Below, piece by piece: positions 20,529 through 29,303 of a DNA stretch of 64,000 nucleotides. The stretch comes from Armatimonadota bacterium. Lineage in GTDB: Bacteria; Armatimonadota; Fimbriimonadia; Fimbriimonadales; Fimbriimonadaceae. The stretch spans positions 1 to 64,000 of the forward strand of contig JAFDWU010000007.1 in the NCBI GenBank assembly GCA_018268315.1, in the 5' to 3' direction. Numbering within the stretch: position 1 is the stretch's first letter; each line of letters opens with the position of its first letter. The notes under the pieces were generated by a model, which made no database searches, was not told where the DNA came from, and saw only the letters and a list, made by a program, of their open reading frames with translations. A program made the translations under genes and the position numbers.

Positions 20529-21452
20529 TCAAAGATGAAGACTCGCCGATAGGTACTGGCGACTAGAACGAAAGCCATGTCCGCCGTAAAACTTCTTGAG
20601 GGTGGTCCAGTCGATAATGCAGTTGCGCCTGCCACGCCCTTTCAATTCCATGAGCGCGGCGGCCAGCAAGGCGTCGCCTCTTTTGGCTCCGCGGAGGTGC
20701 TTCGAAATGCCAATTGGTCCCAGGCTGCACCAATTCTTTCCGAGGGCAAGATTCCATACTGCGCCGCCAATTTGCGGCCCGGTGGTCTCGTCTTGGATGA
20801 GCGCGAAGCCTTCAATTTTCGAGCCGTCTCGCAAAACCACCACGCAGGAAGGGCCGTTGGCTGCGACTTTGGCCATGACGTCGTACCTCCACCTTCCGGG
20901 AAATTCGCGGAGGAAGAAGTCGTCTAACTTGGGGATTTCTGGCGGCCTTAGAAGGCCGACTCTGATGGCAGGCGGGCCAGGAGGGGGAGTGTAATCGGCG
21001 AGGTCCTGTTCACAATCGAATATTCCGCCACCGAAGTCGAATCCTTCCGACGCCAGCCATTGCGTCAACAGGCTGCAAGTGGTGGGAGCGCCGGGCCAGA
21101 GATGCCCGCTGTCTTGGCCGAACCGCAACTGTTTAAAATCGCCGAGCGCGCTACGCGCCATCTTAAGACATTCTGAAGCTGCGGCGGGATTTCTAAAGGC
21201 AACCGCGCTCAAGTGCGCGTCATCGGGAACTGGACCCGGATACAAGCCGTAACCATTCTTCTTTACAAGGCAGAAGGCGGTAATGCGTTCGCCTTCGGTC
21301 GCAACGTAGGATGCGCTGGGTAGAAAAAGCGGGTGAAGCAGGGTGTGATCGGCAAGTAGATCCGTCTCAATCCAAAACCGGCGAGGGTAGACCGTGCGCC
21401 ACAGCCTATTGAGGTTTTCGGCATCAGATAGCACGGCTTGTCGCAGCGTCAT
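20529..21452 (-). CDS. GNAT-family acetyltransferase, probably two tandem GNAT folds
   Basis: A 307-residue protein. The first half begins LRQAVLSDAENLNRLWRTV, a typical GNAT beta1-alpha1. The second half has a clearer acetyl-CoA site: LGPIGISKHLRGAKRGDALLAAAL, followed by IDWTTLKKFYGGHGF with the conserved late Tyr. This tandem layout with a degenerate N-terminal copy is known in bacterial GNATs whose substrates are undefined. It is divergent from the large STAND-like gene at 21502. Confidence 0.7.
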   Translation of the reverse strand: MTLRQAVLSDAENLNRLWRTVYPRRFWIETDLLADHTLLHPLFLPSASYVATEGERITAFCLVKKNGYGLYPGPVPDDAHLSAVAFRNPAAASECLKMARSALGDFKQLRFGQDSGHLWPGAPTTCSLLTQWLASEGFDFGGGIFDCEQDLADYTPPPGPPAIRVGLLRPPEIPKLDDFFLREFPGRWRYDVMAKVAANGPSCVVVLRDGSKIEGFALIQDETTGPQIGGAVWNLALGKNWCSLGPIGISKHLRGAKRGDALLAAALMELKGRGRRNCIIDWTTLKKFYGGHGFRSSRQYLSASLHL

Positions 21453-21488
21453 AAGGCGTTATGACCTATTCTAACCTAGCGCGGACTG

Positions 21489-21494
21489 CATAAT
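21489..21494 (+). promoter_or_regulatory. -10-like CATAAT of the AAA_35/WD40 gene
   Basis: CATAAT (five of six consensus bases) ends 7 bases before the GTG at 21502, with no Shine-Dalgarno. Confidence 0.4.
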
Positions 21495-21501
21495 AGGGCT
21501 T

Positions 21502-24500
21502 GTGGAACGGCCAGCGCCAACGCCGGAAGAGAAGTTCTTTGTAACCGGAGGAACTCTCTCCCTTAACGCCAGCAGCTACATCGTCCGAAAGGCGGATAAC
21601 GACCTGTTCAACGCGCTACGTGATGGGCGGGTGTGTTACGTGCTTACGTCTCGCCAAATGGGGAAGAGTTCCATCTGCGTACGGACGATGGCCCGTTTGC
21701 AGCAAGAGAACATTCGCACTGCTTTCATCGATCTCACTCGAATTGGTGGCGGCAATGTAACCCCGGAGCAGTGGTATGCAGGATTGCTGGGCGAAGTTGG
21801 CCGCGGGCTCGGCATCCGAAATGAGCTTTTCGCGTTTTGGAAGGAGCGGGAAGCGTTGGGGCCGATGCAGCGATTCTTCGAGGCGCTGATTCAGGTTGCC
21901 TTAAAGAAGATCGAACAGCCGATCGTGCTGTTTATCGACGAAGTCGATTCCAGCAAGAGCGTTCCGTTCTCAACCGATGAGTTTTTCGCCGGCATCCGCG
22001 AGTGCTTCAACCGGCGGGTTCATGAGGAAGACCTCAAGCGACTTACGTTTTGCCTTTTGGGCGTTGCAGTTCCGTCTGATCTCATTTCCGACGCCTCGAC
22101 CACGCCATTTAACATTGGCGAGCGGATTCAGCTTTGCGACTTCACGGCAGAGGAAGCGCGGTCGCTCGCGCCAGGGCTTGGCCCGGACGGGGTGGCGATC
22201 GTTGATCGCATCGTCTACTGGACCGGGGGTCACCCGTTCCTTACTCAGAGCTTATGCGCCGCCGCCGCGGAAAGCGGAATCAAGAAGGCATCCGAAGTTG
22301 ATGAGTTAGTCAGCAGGGCCTTCTTTGGCGCGACTTCGCGCGAGACGAACATCAATCTTGCCGATGTTGGCAATCGAGTTCTCAACAGCGCTGGCGGCGG
22401 GGAATCGGTCGAGCAATACCGGGCGGACATCCTTAGCCTTTACGAAGCAATTCTCGTCGCCAACGTGAATGTTGCCGATGATGAGTCGAACCGCCTGATT
22501 TCGACGCTGAAGCTAGCGGGCTTGATAAAGCCCGACGGCAAGAACCTGACCCTCCGCAACCGAATTTATCAGAAGGTCTTCGGACCCGAGTGGATTGCCG
22601 AGAACATGCCGCAGCAGGAAGTCAAGCGGCAGCGAGCGGCTTTCCTCATGGGAATTATCCGCGCGGGTGCGGTTGGCTTGGGCCTTGGCATGATCATCGC
22701 GGCGCTTGCCCTAAAGGCGTATCAATCCGCGCAAGATGCGCATGTGGCCCAGCTTGAAGCCGAACGGCAGAAGAATCTCGCGATTGAGGCCCGCAAGGAA
22801 GCAACCATCAACGCTGCCGATGCCGATGCGCAGCGGGCGCTGGCCGAACGACGAGCGGCTCAGGTTGTTCATTCGCTAGCGATGGAGAAAGCCGCAAGCG
22901 AGCAAGCAAAGCGAGACCGGGAAAAGGCGATCATGGCAGAGCATCGGGCCGAGATGGAAGCTGCCAGGGCCAAGGTGGCAGAAAGGGAAGCCACAGTTGC
23001 CGCCGCTAAAGAGCGAGAGGCAAAACTTGCCGCCACCATCGCTGCTCAACGGGAAGCGGCCGCGCGCCACGACGCAGAGGATCTGCTTTACGCCTCAAGT
23101 GTAAGGTTAGCGGGCGAGAACATGCGGCTTGGAACCGGACGAGCTGCTTACAGCATTCTTGCCAACCAGCTTGAATCCGATAAGGAAGGGAAGCGACGCG
23201 GCTGGGAGTGGGACTACCTGTGGGGCCAACTGCAGGGAGGCAAGCGCTTCGATACCGGCACCAGCGCCCTTTCGATGCAAGTGACGCCAAAGAATGAAAT
23301 CGCCATCCTGGATGGTGACCTCGTGCTGCGCAAATATAAGCCTGAGATGGCAGGGTTGATCGGCACGATCAATTTGAATCAGGATGGCCAGGGTCTCTAT
23401 GGGGCGATTTCGAACGACGGCAAGATGGTCGCTCGAACAACTTCTAAGGGTGAGGTTGAAGTCTATGACGTCGATACAATGAAGCCCCTTAAGAAGCTCC
23501 AGGTTTCCACTGACCCGGTCGATTTTGTTCGCTTCCAGCCCGTTCAACATCTGCTCTACGCCTCTTCAGGTCAGGAGACGCGGCTTTATGACACGTCGAG
23601 TTGGAGCTATCTGGGCAGCTCATCTGTCACCAACGCGGCCAAGCTCTCGCTTGCGGAAGCTGGGGCCATCCTTGCCGATGGCCGAGCCGTGCTTCCAAAC
23701 TTCGACACGGGAGCGTCCTTCCTTATTCTTCCGGGTCTGCTGCGAGCCGACCCATTTAAGCAGGCGGGAAGCTATCGTCATCTCATCACCATCTCCGCGA
23801 TTCAATCGGCGCATTCGGGCGATACGTTCGCTTCAGGGGATCTCTACGGCACCATCCTCGTAATGGATGCTTCAAAGGCCGCGCCGAAGATTTCGCCTTT
23901 GAACCAAGGCAGCCGCGTTCTCAGTCTTGCCTTTTCCCACAAGGACGACCTCATCGCAAGCGGTGGAATCGATGGCTCTGTAACTGTTTGGAACGCGCTG
24001 AACGGGAAGCGTGTGGCCGCCTATCGGGGCCGCCAAAGTGTTGTCGCCATCACCTTTTCGGCCGACGATCGCAAGGTCTACTTCGGAACGACCGACGGTA
24101 AATCAAGCTTCTTTGATGTTCAGAATTCGCAAAGCCACTGGGAAACCGATGCCCTAGCCGCGAACTTTAATTCTCTGGCGGTGACACCCGATAGCTCAAC
24201 CATCGTTATCGCCCAAGCGCAGCCTTCCTTCTGCCTGAGGTACGTGGATTCGCGTTCGCGTCAACTCAAGGGGCTAACGTTCTTGCCCGCTGCTCCAACG
24301 GCCATTACCATTGCGCCCAAGACGGGACGCGTGTACGTTGGCTACGCCGGCGCTGGGTTTATCGATATTGTCAATAAGGACCGCAAGCTGGCAGGGCGAA
24401 TTCTTCTTCCCGATCACCGATTCCGTTTCCCGATTACCATCTCACCTGACGAGCGCTATCTTGTAGTAAGCGACGGCACATCCGGGCTTTCGCAGGGGAT

Positions 24501-26367
24501 ATTCAACGGCAAGCCGCTCATCATCGACCTTCGAACGCAAGGGGTTGCGCGCCAGCTATCTGGTTGGCACTCTACGGTTATTGCCGCTTCATTTTCTGCG
24601 GATGGCAGAGAACTCTTTGTCGGCGGGGATGACGGCGTCGTCCGTGCCTATGAGACGGGTTCGTGGACGCTGGATAACACAGTGCCAAAGCTCGAGACCT
24701 CAGGGGCTAATCAAGTGCTATCGCTGGCTACATCCAAGGATGGCAACTGGTTGGCAACATCGAATCAAGTCGGCGCAATTCGGCTATACAACTTGAAGAC
24801 CAAGGCAAGCCTGACGCTTCAGGGGCACTCTGGAGAAGTTGACGCCGTCAAGTTCATGCCCGACTCCAAGACGGTGGTGGCGGGAGGTGTCGACGGCACC
24901 GTGCGATTCTGGAATCTACCAACGGGCCGCGAAGTTCTCGTCTTCGATGTCGAACACAAAATCTATTCGCTCGCAGTCTCCCCCAGTGGTGAGAATGTGC
25001 TCGCCCTCACCGACGATGGCCGCCTGAGCACCTGGAATGCGCCTCGGCCGGTTGTTGCAGCTACTCGAGCGAACGATGGCGATACCTCGAGCTTTGAGGG
25101 GCAGCTTGGCGGCAAGCAGCTTTCCGCGATTGATTTGGTAGCCAAGGCCAAAGAAAGGGCGATTAAGAGCGGCAAACGCCTGCTCATCTCTTTTGTCAGC
25201 CCGGATGATCGTTACTCCCGACGATTCATTGCCCTTATGAAGTCGCCAGAGTTTGGGGCGCGGATCGCTCGCAATTACGAAGTGGTGCTGATCAATGATG
25301 AGCTGTCCTTGACGCGTCCGGGCGTGCCGGGCAGCTACGCTCTGCTTGGAGCATATGGCGGAAACTCGTTCCCGTTCTGGGTGATCGTGGACAAGTGGGG
25401 CAACCGCTTGGTCGATTCATACGCGGATCTGGCTTCCGGGCATTTAGGGCAGAACATCGGAGTACCGGTGGCCGATTGGGAGCGTGACTACTTCATGCGG
25501 GTCATCGCGAAGTACGCATCCTTCAGCAAGGAGGATTTGAATGCGATGTCCCGATATCTGTCAGACCAGAACATGGATTACGATGCGGTGGCCCGCTCGG
25601 AAGCCTCGTATCAAGGGTTTGGCAACCGGGTTGATAAGCTAGTCAGCGAGGGGCGATTGGCGGACGCCCTGAAGATCATCGACGCTGGCGTAAAGCTGGG
25701 TGTAAGGCAGTACGGCTTGCGCAACTTAAGAGCCCAGTACCGAGCGCTCCTTGGAGATTACGCGGGAGCTCTTGAGGATTTGGATTACATGAGTTCGTCC
25801 GTGGGTCAGCGCGATACGAACACTCTAAGCAATCTCCTTGTGATGCAGATTGCGGTCGGCGAAAATGCAAAGGCGGTCGATACCGGCGTGAGAATCTCAA
25901 GGTCAATTGAGCAGCCCAATTTGCGCAACTACCTAATTGGCAATACCTTCCGGCGAATAGCCTGGGCGACTAAGCCGACCGACCAAGCGAACCTGGGGCA
26001 ATATCTCCTACAGGCTAACCACCAGGCCGACCCGTCGTCCTTGCGAACAAAGGAGGCTTACGCTTTCTATGAGTTCCGTCTTGGCGCCAAAGAACTTGCG
26101 TGGCAGCTTGTCAGCCAGGTCCTGGCAAGCCCGGGGTTGGGGTATGACCGGTTCCTGAGTACGCACACCCACTATTTGGCAGCGCTCATCGCCTACACGC
26201 TCCATCGGCCGGAAGCTCCGCAACTGTTCGGCGAGGCGGAGCACCTCTTCGACCTTCAAAACAGCCAGTTCATTCGAGGAACGGTTGCGGCTTGGCCCTA
26301 TGCGGATCAGATAGAGATTGAATTGTTCCGGCAGGAGGCGCGCAGGACTCTCAATGTCTCAAAATGA
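21502..26367 (+). CDS. AAA_35 NTPase-transmembrane-coiled coil-WD40-thioredoxin-fold protein
   Basis: A 1621-residue multidomain protein. Residues 1-370 are an AAA-like (AAA_35-type) NTPase with Walker A SRQMGKSS (50-57), Walker B IVLFIDEVDSS (141-151) and a WTGGHPFLTQSL motif. A transmembrane helix spans about 380-403. A long Ala/Glu/Lys coiled coil runs about 410-525, ending near RRGWEWDYLW. WD40-type repeats cover about 560-1190 (for example VTVWNAL, VRFWNLPTGRE). A thioredoxin-like domain (about 1208-1310) lacks the CxxC pair, reading SPDDRYSRRF. The C-terminal 300 residues are helical and TPR-like. The layout resembles nSTAND signalling or conflict proteins. It overlaps the cyclase-TIR-AAA_35 gene by 14 bases. 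Function is unknown. Confidence 0.85.
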   Translation: MERPAPTPEEKFFVTGGTLSLNASSYIVRKADNDLFNALRDGRVCYVLTSRQMGKSSICVRTMARLQQENIRTAFIDLTRIGGGNVTPEQWYAGLLGEVGRGLGIRNELFAFWKEREALGPMQRFFEALIQVALKKIEQPIVLFIDEVDSSKSVPFSTDEFFAGIRECFNRRVHEEDLKRLTFCLLGVAVPSDLISDASTTPFNIGERIQLCDFTAEEARSLAPGLGPDGVAIVDRIVYWTGGHPFLTQSLCAAAAESGIKKASEVDELVSRAFFGATSRETNINLADVGNRVLNSAGGGESVEQYRADILSLYEAILVANVNVADDESNRLISTLKLAGLIKPDGKNLTLRNRIYQKVFGPEWIAENMPQQEVKRQRAAFLMGIIRAGAVGLGLGMIIAALALKAYQSAQDAHVAQLEAERQKNLAIEARKEATINAADADAQRALAERRAAQVVHSLAMEKAASEQAKRDREKAIMAEHRAEMEAARAKVAEREATVAAAKEREAKLAATIAAQREAAARHDAEDLLYASSVRLAGENMRLGTGRAAYSILANQLESDKEGKRRGWEWDYLWGQLQGGKRFDTGTSALSMQVTPKNEIAILDGDLVLRKYKPEMAGLIGTINLNQDGQGLYGAISNDGKMVARTTSKGEVEVYDVDTMKPLKKLQVSTDPVDFVRFQPVQHLLYASSGQETRLYDTSSWSYLGSSSVTNAAKLSLAEAGAILADGRAVLPNFDTGASFLILPGLLRADPFKQAGSYRHLITISAIQSAHSGDTFASGDLYGTILVMDASKAAPKISPLNQGSRVLSLAFSHKDDLIASGGIDGSVTVWNALNGKRVAAYRGRQSVVAITFSADDRKVYFGTTDGKSSFFDVQNSQSHWETDALAANFNSLAVTPDSSTIVIAQAQPSFCLRYVDSRSRQLKGLTFLPAAPTAITIAPKTGRVYVGYAGAGFIDIVNKDRKLAGRILLPDHRFRFPITISPDERYLVVSDGTSGLSQGIFNGKPLIIDLRTQGVARQLSGWHSTVIAASFSADGRELFVGGDDGVVRAYETGSWTLDNTVPKLETSGANQVLSLATSKDGNWLATSNQVGAIRLYNLKTKASLTLQGHSGEVDAVKFMPDSKTVVAGGVDGTVRFWNLPTGREVLVFDVEHKIYSLAVSPSGENVLALTDDGRLSTWNAPRPVVAATRANDGDTSSFEGQLGGKQLSAIDLVAKAKERAIKSGKRLLISFVSPDDRYSRRFIALMKSPEFGARIARNYEVVLINDELSLTRPGVPGSYALLGAYGGNSFPFWVIVDKWGNRLVDSYADLASGHLGQNIGVPVADWERDYFMRVIAKYASFSKEDLNAMSRYLSDQNMDYDAVARSEASYQGFGNRVDKLVSEGRLADALKIIDAGVKLGVRQYGLRNLRAQYRALLGDYAGALEDLDYMSSSVGQRDTNTLSNLLVMQIAVGENAKAVDTGVRISRSIEQPNLRNYLIGNTFRRIAWATKPTDQANLGQYLLQANHQADPSSLRTKEAYAFYEFRLGAKELAWQLVSQVLASPGLGYDRFLSTHTHYLAALIAYTLHRPEAPQLFGEAEHLFDLQNSQFIRGTVAAWPYADQIEIELFRQEARRTLNVSK

Positions 26368-28432
26368 GCCAAGGCATTCTTTAATGACGAATCCGGGGGT
26401 CTTATCAAAATCTGAGGTTGCGCACGTGTTGTTTCTCGACATCGTGGGCTATTCCTTGCGATCGACCACCGAGCAATCGAGACTCCTTGAAAGGCTCAAC
26501 GAGGCGGTAAACGGCTCAAAGACTTTCCAGGCTGCCAAGCTGGCTGACCGGGTCCTGCCGCTGGCCACCGGCGACGGCATGGCGCTCGTCTTCTTCCAGG
26601 AAGTCGCCCATCCGGCTGAGTGCGCCATTGAAATCGTGGCGAATATTGGAAAGGAACTTCCGGTTCGCATGGGTATTCACAGCGGCCTTATCCAGCATCA
26701 GGCGGATATCGCGGGTAACGCAAATGTTGCCGGAGAAGGCATCAATACCGCTCAGCGGGTGATGGATTTCGGAGAAGCCGGTCATGTGCTGCTAACGCGC
26801 ACTTATGCCGATTGGCTTGCGCAGCTTGACCAGTGGCACGGCAAGATCGTTGATTTTGGCGAAGGCGTGGCGAAGCACGGGCAGCGGATAAAGGTTTGTG
26901 GGCTGGCCGCCCCCGGCGTTCGCAATGATGCGCCGGTTGCTCTGGGCGGCAAGACCAGCGAATCAGGCACGCCGGGTCGAAAGCGGGTTGTTATCCTGTA
27001 CAAGCGAAACGCGGAGCCAGATTCGACCTTGCTGAACACGATCCACGACCACTTGGAGCGGCACGGCGAAGACGTGTTTATTGACCGCCACTTAAAGATC
27101 GGCGCAGACTGGGCAGCAAGCATTGAGAAGAAAATTCGCGATGCGGATGTAGTGATTGCGTTGCTTTCCGATTCCTCAGTGCAAAGCGAAATGCTGGAAT
27201 TCGAGCTTGAAACGGTCGCCGATGAGCGGGCGCGACGCGGCAAGCCCCTTCTGCTTCCAATTTTCATTGGGCAAGGGAAGGAGCTGAAGGGCAATATCGG
27301 CTCGATCGTAAACCCGCTTAATAGGGCGGAATGGTCAGGCGAGCAGGATACCGGTCAGCTCTTGACCGCCATTTCAAGTTCAATCACAGAGCCGATGGCT
27401 CCCCAAGAGGAGGAGCTTCATCTTGAGCCCGCCGGGGGAGCGGTGCCTGTGGATTCACCCTTCTATATCGAACGTGCCACCGATGCGGAAGCCTTCGCTG
27501 CCGTCCGCGCCAACGAAAGCATCATCTTGATCAAGGGCCCGCGTCAGATGGGGAAGACCTCTCTGATCTCGCGCCTCGCGCTCTTCACTCGGGAGCAGGG
27601 TTGGCGCACGGCGATGACCGATTTCCAGAAGATCAGCTTTGGCGTTGTGCAGACGCCCGATCTCTTCTACAAGATGCTTGCCGCCACCCTCGCCAAGCAG
27701 TTGCGCTTTAAGTACGACTTCGACGAGGAGTGGATGGACGTCTTCGGTCCGAATCTCAATATGGACAACTTTATGCGGTCCTTATTGGAGGAATCGGAAA
27801 CACCGCTTGTTTGGTTCATGGATGAGGCGGATAAGAGTTTTGGGCTGCCGTTCGCGAGCGATTTCTTTGGTCTTGTCCGCTCGTGGCACAACTCCCGGGC
27901 AACCGAGCCGTTTGGACCTTGGGGCAGGTTCACCATCGTTATCGGCTACGCGACCGAGGCTCACCTGTTCATTCAAGACATGAACCAGTCGCCATTCAAT
28001 GTGGGGCGGCACATAGAGCTGGATTCCTTTAACTACGAGCAAACCATGGCTTTGAACCAGAAATACGGCTCATTGCTGAATCCGGAGCAGATCCACCAGC
28101 TTCTCCAGTTGATTTCGGGGCAGCCGTTCCTTACCCGGCGCGCGTTTGATGTCCTCGCCAGGCATAAGTTCACTTTCGCCGAGCTGATTCAGCAGGCTGC
28201 CAGTGATGAAGGGCCATTTGGTGATCATCTTAAGCGAATTCTGATCAGCGTGACCCAGATACCGGAGGTGACGCAGGCTATTCGATCTTCGGCCTCGAAT
28301 TTAGAGCTAGCGGATTCCGATGCGTCGCAAAGATTGGTTGCGGCAGGCGTTCTCCAGAAGCAAGGGCGCACCCTGGCTTTCAGGAGCCCGCTTTACGAGC
28401 GCTACCTTAAGGCGCACTTCCAGGCTAGTTAG
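26354..28432 (+). CDS. Class III nucleotide cyclase-TIR-AAA_35 fusion
   Basis: A 692-residue fusion. Residues 20-190 are a class III cyclase homology domain: metal Asp29 (LFLDIVGYS) and Asp74 (ATGDGMAL), transition-state Asn131 and Arg135 (GINTAQR). The two substrate-selecting positions are Leu70 and Asn124, which match neither adenylyl (Lys/Asp) nor guanylyl (Glu/Cys) cyclases. Residues 210-340 are a TIR-type domain (RVVILYKRNA..., VFIDRHLKIGADW, VVIALLSDSSVQSEMLEFELE with candidate Glu). Residues 365-690 are an AAA_35 NTPase with GPRQMGKTS (395-403) and FMDEAD (488-493). The ATG at 26354 has AGGA upstream; an ATG at 26384 with AAGG is possible. It is co-expressed with the upstream gene. Confidence 0.87.
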   Translation: MSQNEPRHSLMTNPGVLSKSEVAHVLFLDIVGYSLRSTTEQSRLLERLNEAVNGSKTFQAAKLADRVLPLATGDGMALVFFQEVAHPAECAIEIVANIGKELPVRMGIHSGLIQHQADIAGNANVAGEGINTAQRVMDFGEAGHVLLTRTYADWLAQLDQWHGKIVDFGEGVAKHGQRIKVCGLAAPGVRNDAPVALGGKTSESGTPGRKRVVILYKRNAEPDSTLLNTIHDHLERHGEDVFIDRHLKIGADWAASIEKKIRDADVVIALLSDSSVQSEMLEFELETVADERARRGKPLLLPIFIGQGKELKGNIGSIVNPLNRAEWSGEQDTGQLLTAISSSITEPMAPQEEELHLEPAGGAVPVDSPFYIERATDAEAFAAVRANESIILIKGPRQMGKTSLISRLALFTREQGWRTAMTDFQKISFGVVQTPDLFYKMLAATLAKQLRFKYDFDEEWMDVFGPNLNMDNFMRSLLEESETPLVWFMDEADKSFGLPFASDFFGLVRSWHNSRATEPFGPWGRFTIVIGYATEAHLFIQDMNQSPFNVGRHIELDSFNYEQTMALNQKYGSLLNPEQIHQLLQLISGQPFLTRRAFDVLARHKFTFAELIQQAASDEGPFGDHLKRILISVTQIPEVTQAIRSSASNLELADSDASQRLVAAGVLQKQGRTLAFRSPLYERYLKAHFQAS

Positions 28433-29288
28433 GGGATTCTTCCACCAGCTCTTTCATGCGGCTCCAGGTGGAGCGAAGATCGCTGATGAGTGGGCTCTGC
28501 GCCCTCGCAAGCTCGATCATGCTTAGGTCGATGTCGGTAATGAGCAGATGCGGCTCCGCTACCGGGCTCTCCGCCATTCGCTTGCCCATTGGGTCGATAA
28601 TCATGCTGCCGCCGACAAAGCCTTTGCCGCCTTCGAATCCGCAAAGCTGGCAGTTAGCGCAAAACACGCCATGCTCTTCGCTAACCGCGGTGAGCAGGCG
28701 CTGATATCGCGCAAGGTTGGCAACCGTCTCGCCTGAAAAACCTCGGCCGGGCGAAGCGCTGGGAACAACGATGAGCTGGCAACCGTGGACCGCAAGGAGC
28801 AAGGGCAAGATGCTGTGCCAGATATCTTCACATATCAAAAGGCCAACCTTACCAAATCGTGTTTCGACAATCCCCAAATCGAGTCCCCGCGAAACGAAAC
28901 GTTCTTCATCAAAAACCCCATAGGTGGGCAGAAAGAACTTTCGATACGTCTGCTTGAGAAATGCGCCTTCAGCGCTGAGCTCGAAGTAAGCGGCGCTGTT
29001 GTAAAGGCTTCCTTCTTCTCGCTCGTAAAATCCAATTACGGCATCAATTGGCCGCTTCAGCTTGCCGCTGAGCCTTGATGCAAGCTCCTTGGTGAGTTGC
29101 TCACCGGTGAGGGATGCTTCAAATACGCCGCCTTCAAGGAAGTAGCCACTGAGCGATGCTTCGGGGAAGACGACGAGGTCAACCAGTTCCGATTCGCACT
29201 GGAGAATGATCTCAACGACTTCATCGAGGTTCCGGGCCACTTCGGCTTTGCGTGGGGCTGTTTGCGCACACGCGATGTTCAGGTGCAT
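28425..29288 (-). CDS. Carbon-nitrogen hydrolase (nitrilase superfamily)
   Basis: A 287-residue amidase with the Glu-Lys-Cys triad: VFPEASLSG, YRKFFLPTYGVFDE and LLICEDIWHS. The sequence resembles the glutaminase domain of glutamine-dependent NAD synthetases and standalone omega-amidase-like enzymes, and substrate cannot be told. A Trp-rich C-terminal helix ends the protein. The gene overlaps the end of the cyclase-TIR gene by 8 bases in convergent orientation. TAGACT lies 9 bases before the ATG. Confidence 0.85.
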   Translation of the reverse strand: MHLNIACAQTAPRKAEVARNLDEVVEIILQCESELVDLVVFPEASLSGYFLEGGVFEASLTGEQLTKELASRLSGKLKRPIDAVIGFYEREEGSLYNSAAYFELSAEGAFLKQTYRKFFLPTYGVFDEERFVSRGLDLGIVETRFGKVGLLICEDIWHSILPLLLAVHGCQLIVVPSASPGRGFSGETVANLARYQRLLTAVSEEHGVFCANCQLCGFEGGKGFVGGSMIIDPMGKRMAESPVAEPHLLITDIDLSMIELARAQSPLISDLRSTWSRMKELVEESPN

Positions 29289-29297
29289 ACGAGTCGG

Positions 29298-29303
29298 AGT
29301 CTA
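29298..29303 (-). promoter_or_regulatory. -10-like TAGACT, leaderless start
   Basis: TAGACT on the minus strand ends 9 bases before the ATG at 29288 and overlaps the 3' end of the AddA-like gene. Confidence 0.35.

Noticed and set aside
26354-28432. Assignment as a Pycsar system
   Set aside because: Cyclase and TIR are present, but they are in one chain, no cyclic-nucleotide-binding domain is seen, and an AAA_35 NTPase and a second STAND-like protein are added. The resemblance is noted only as an analogy.
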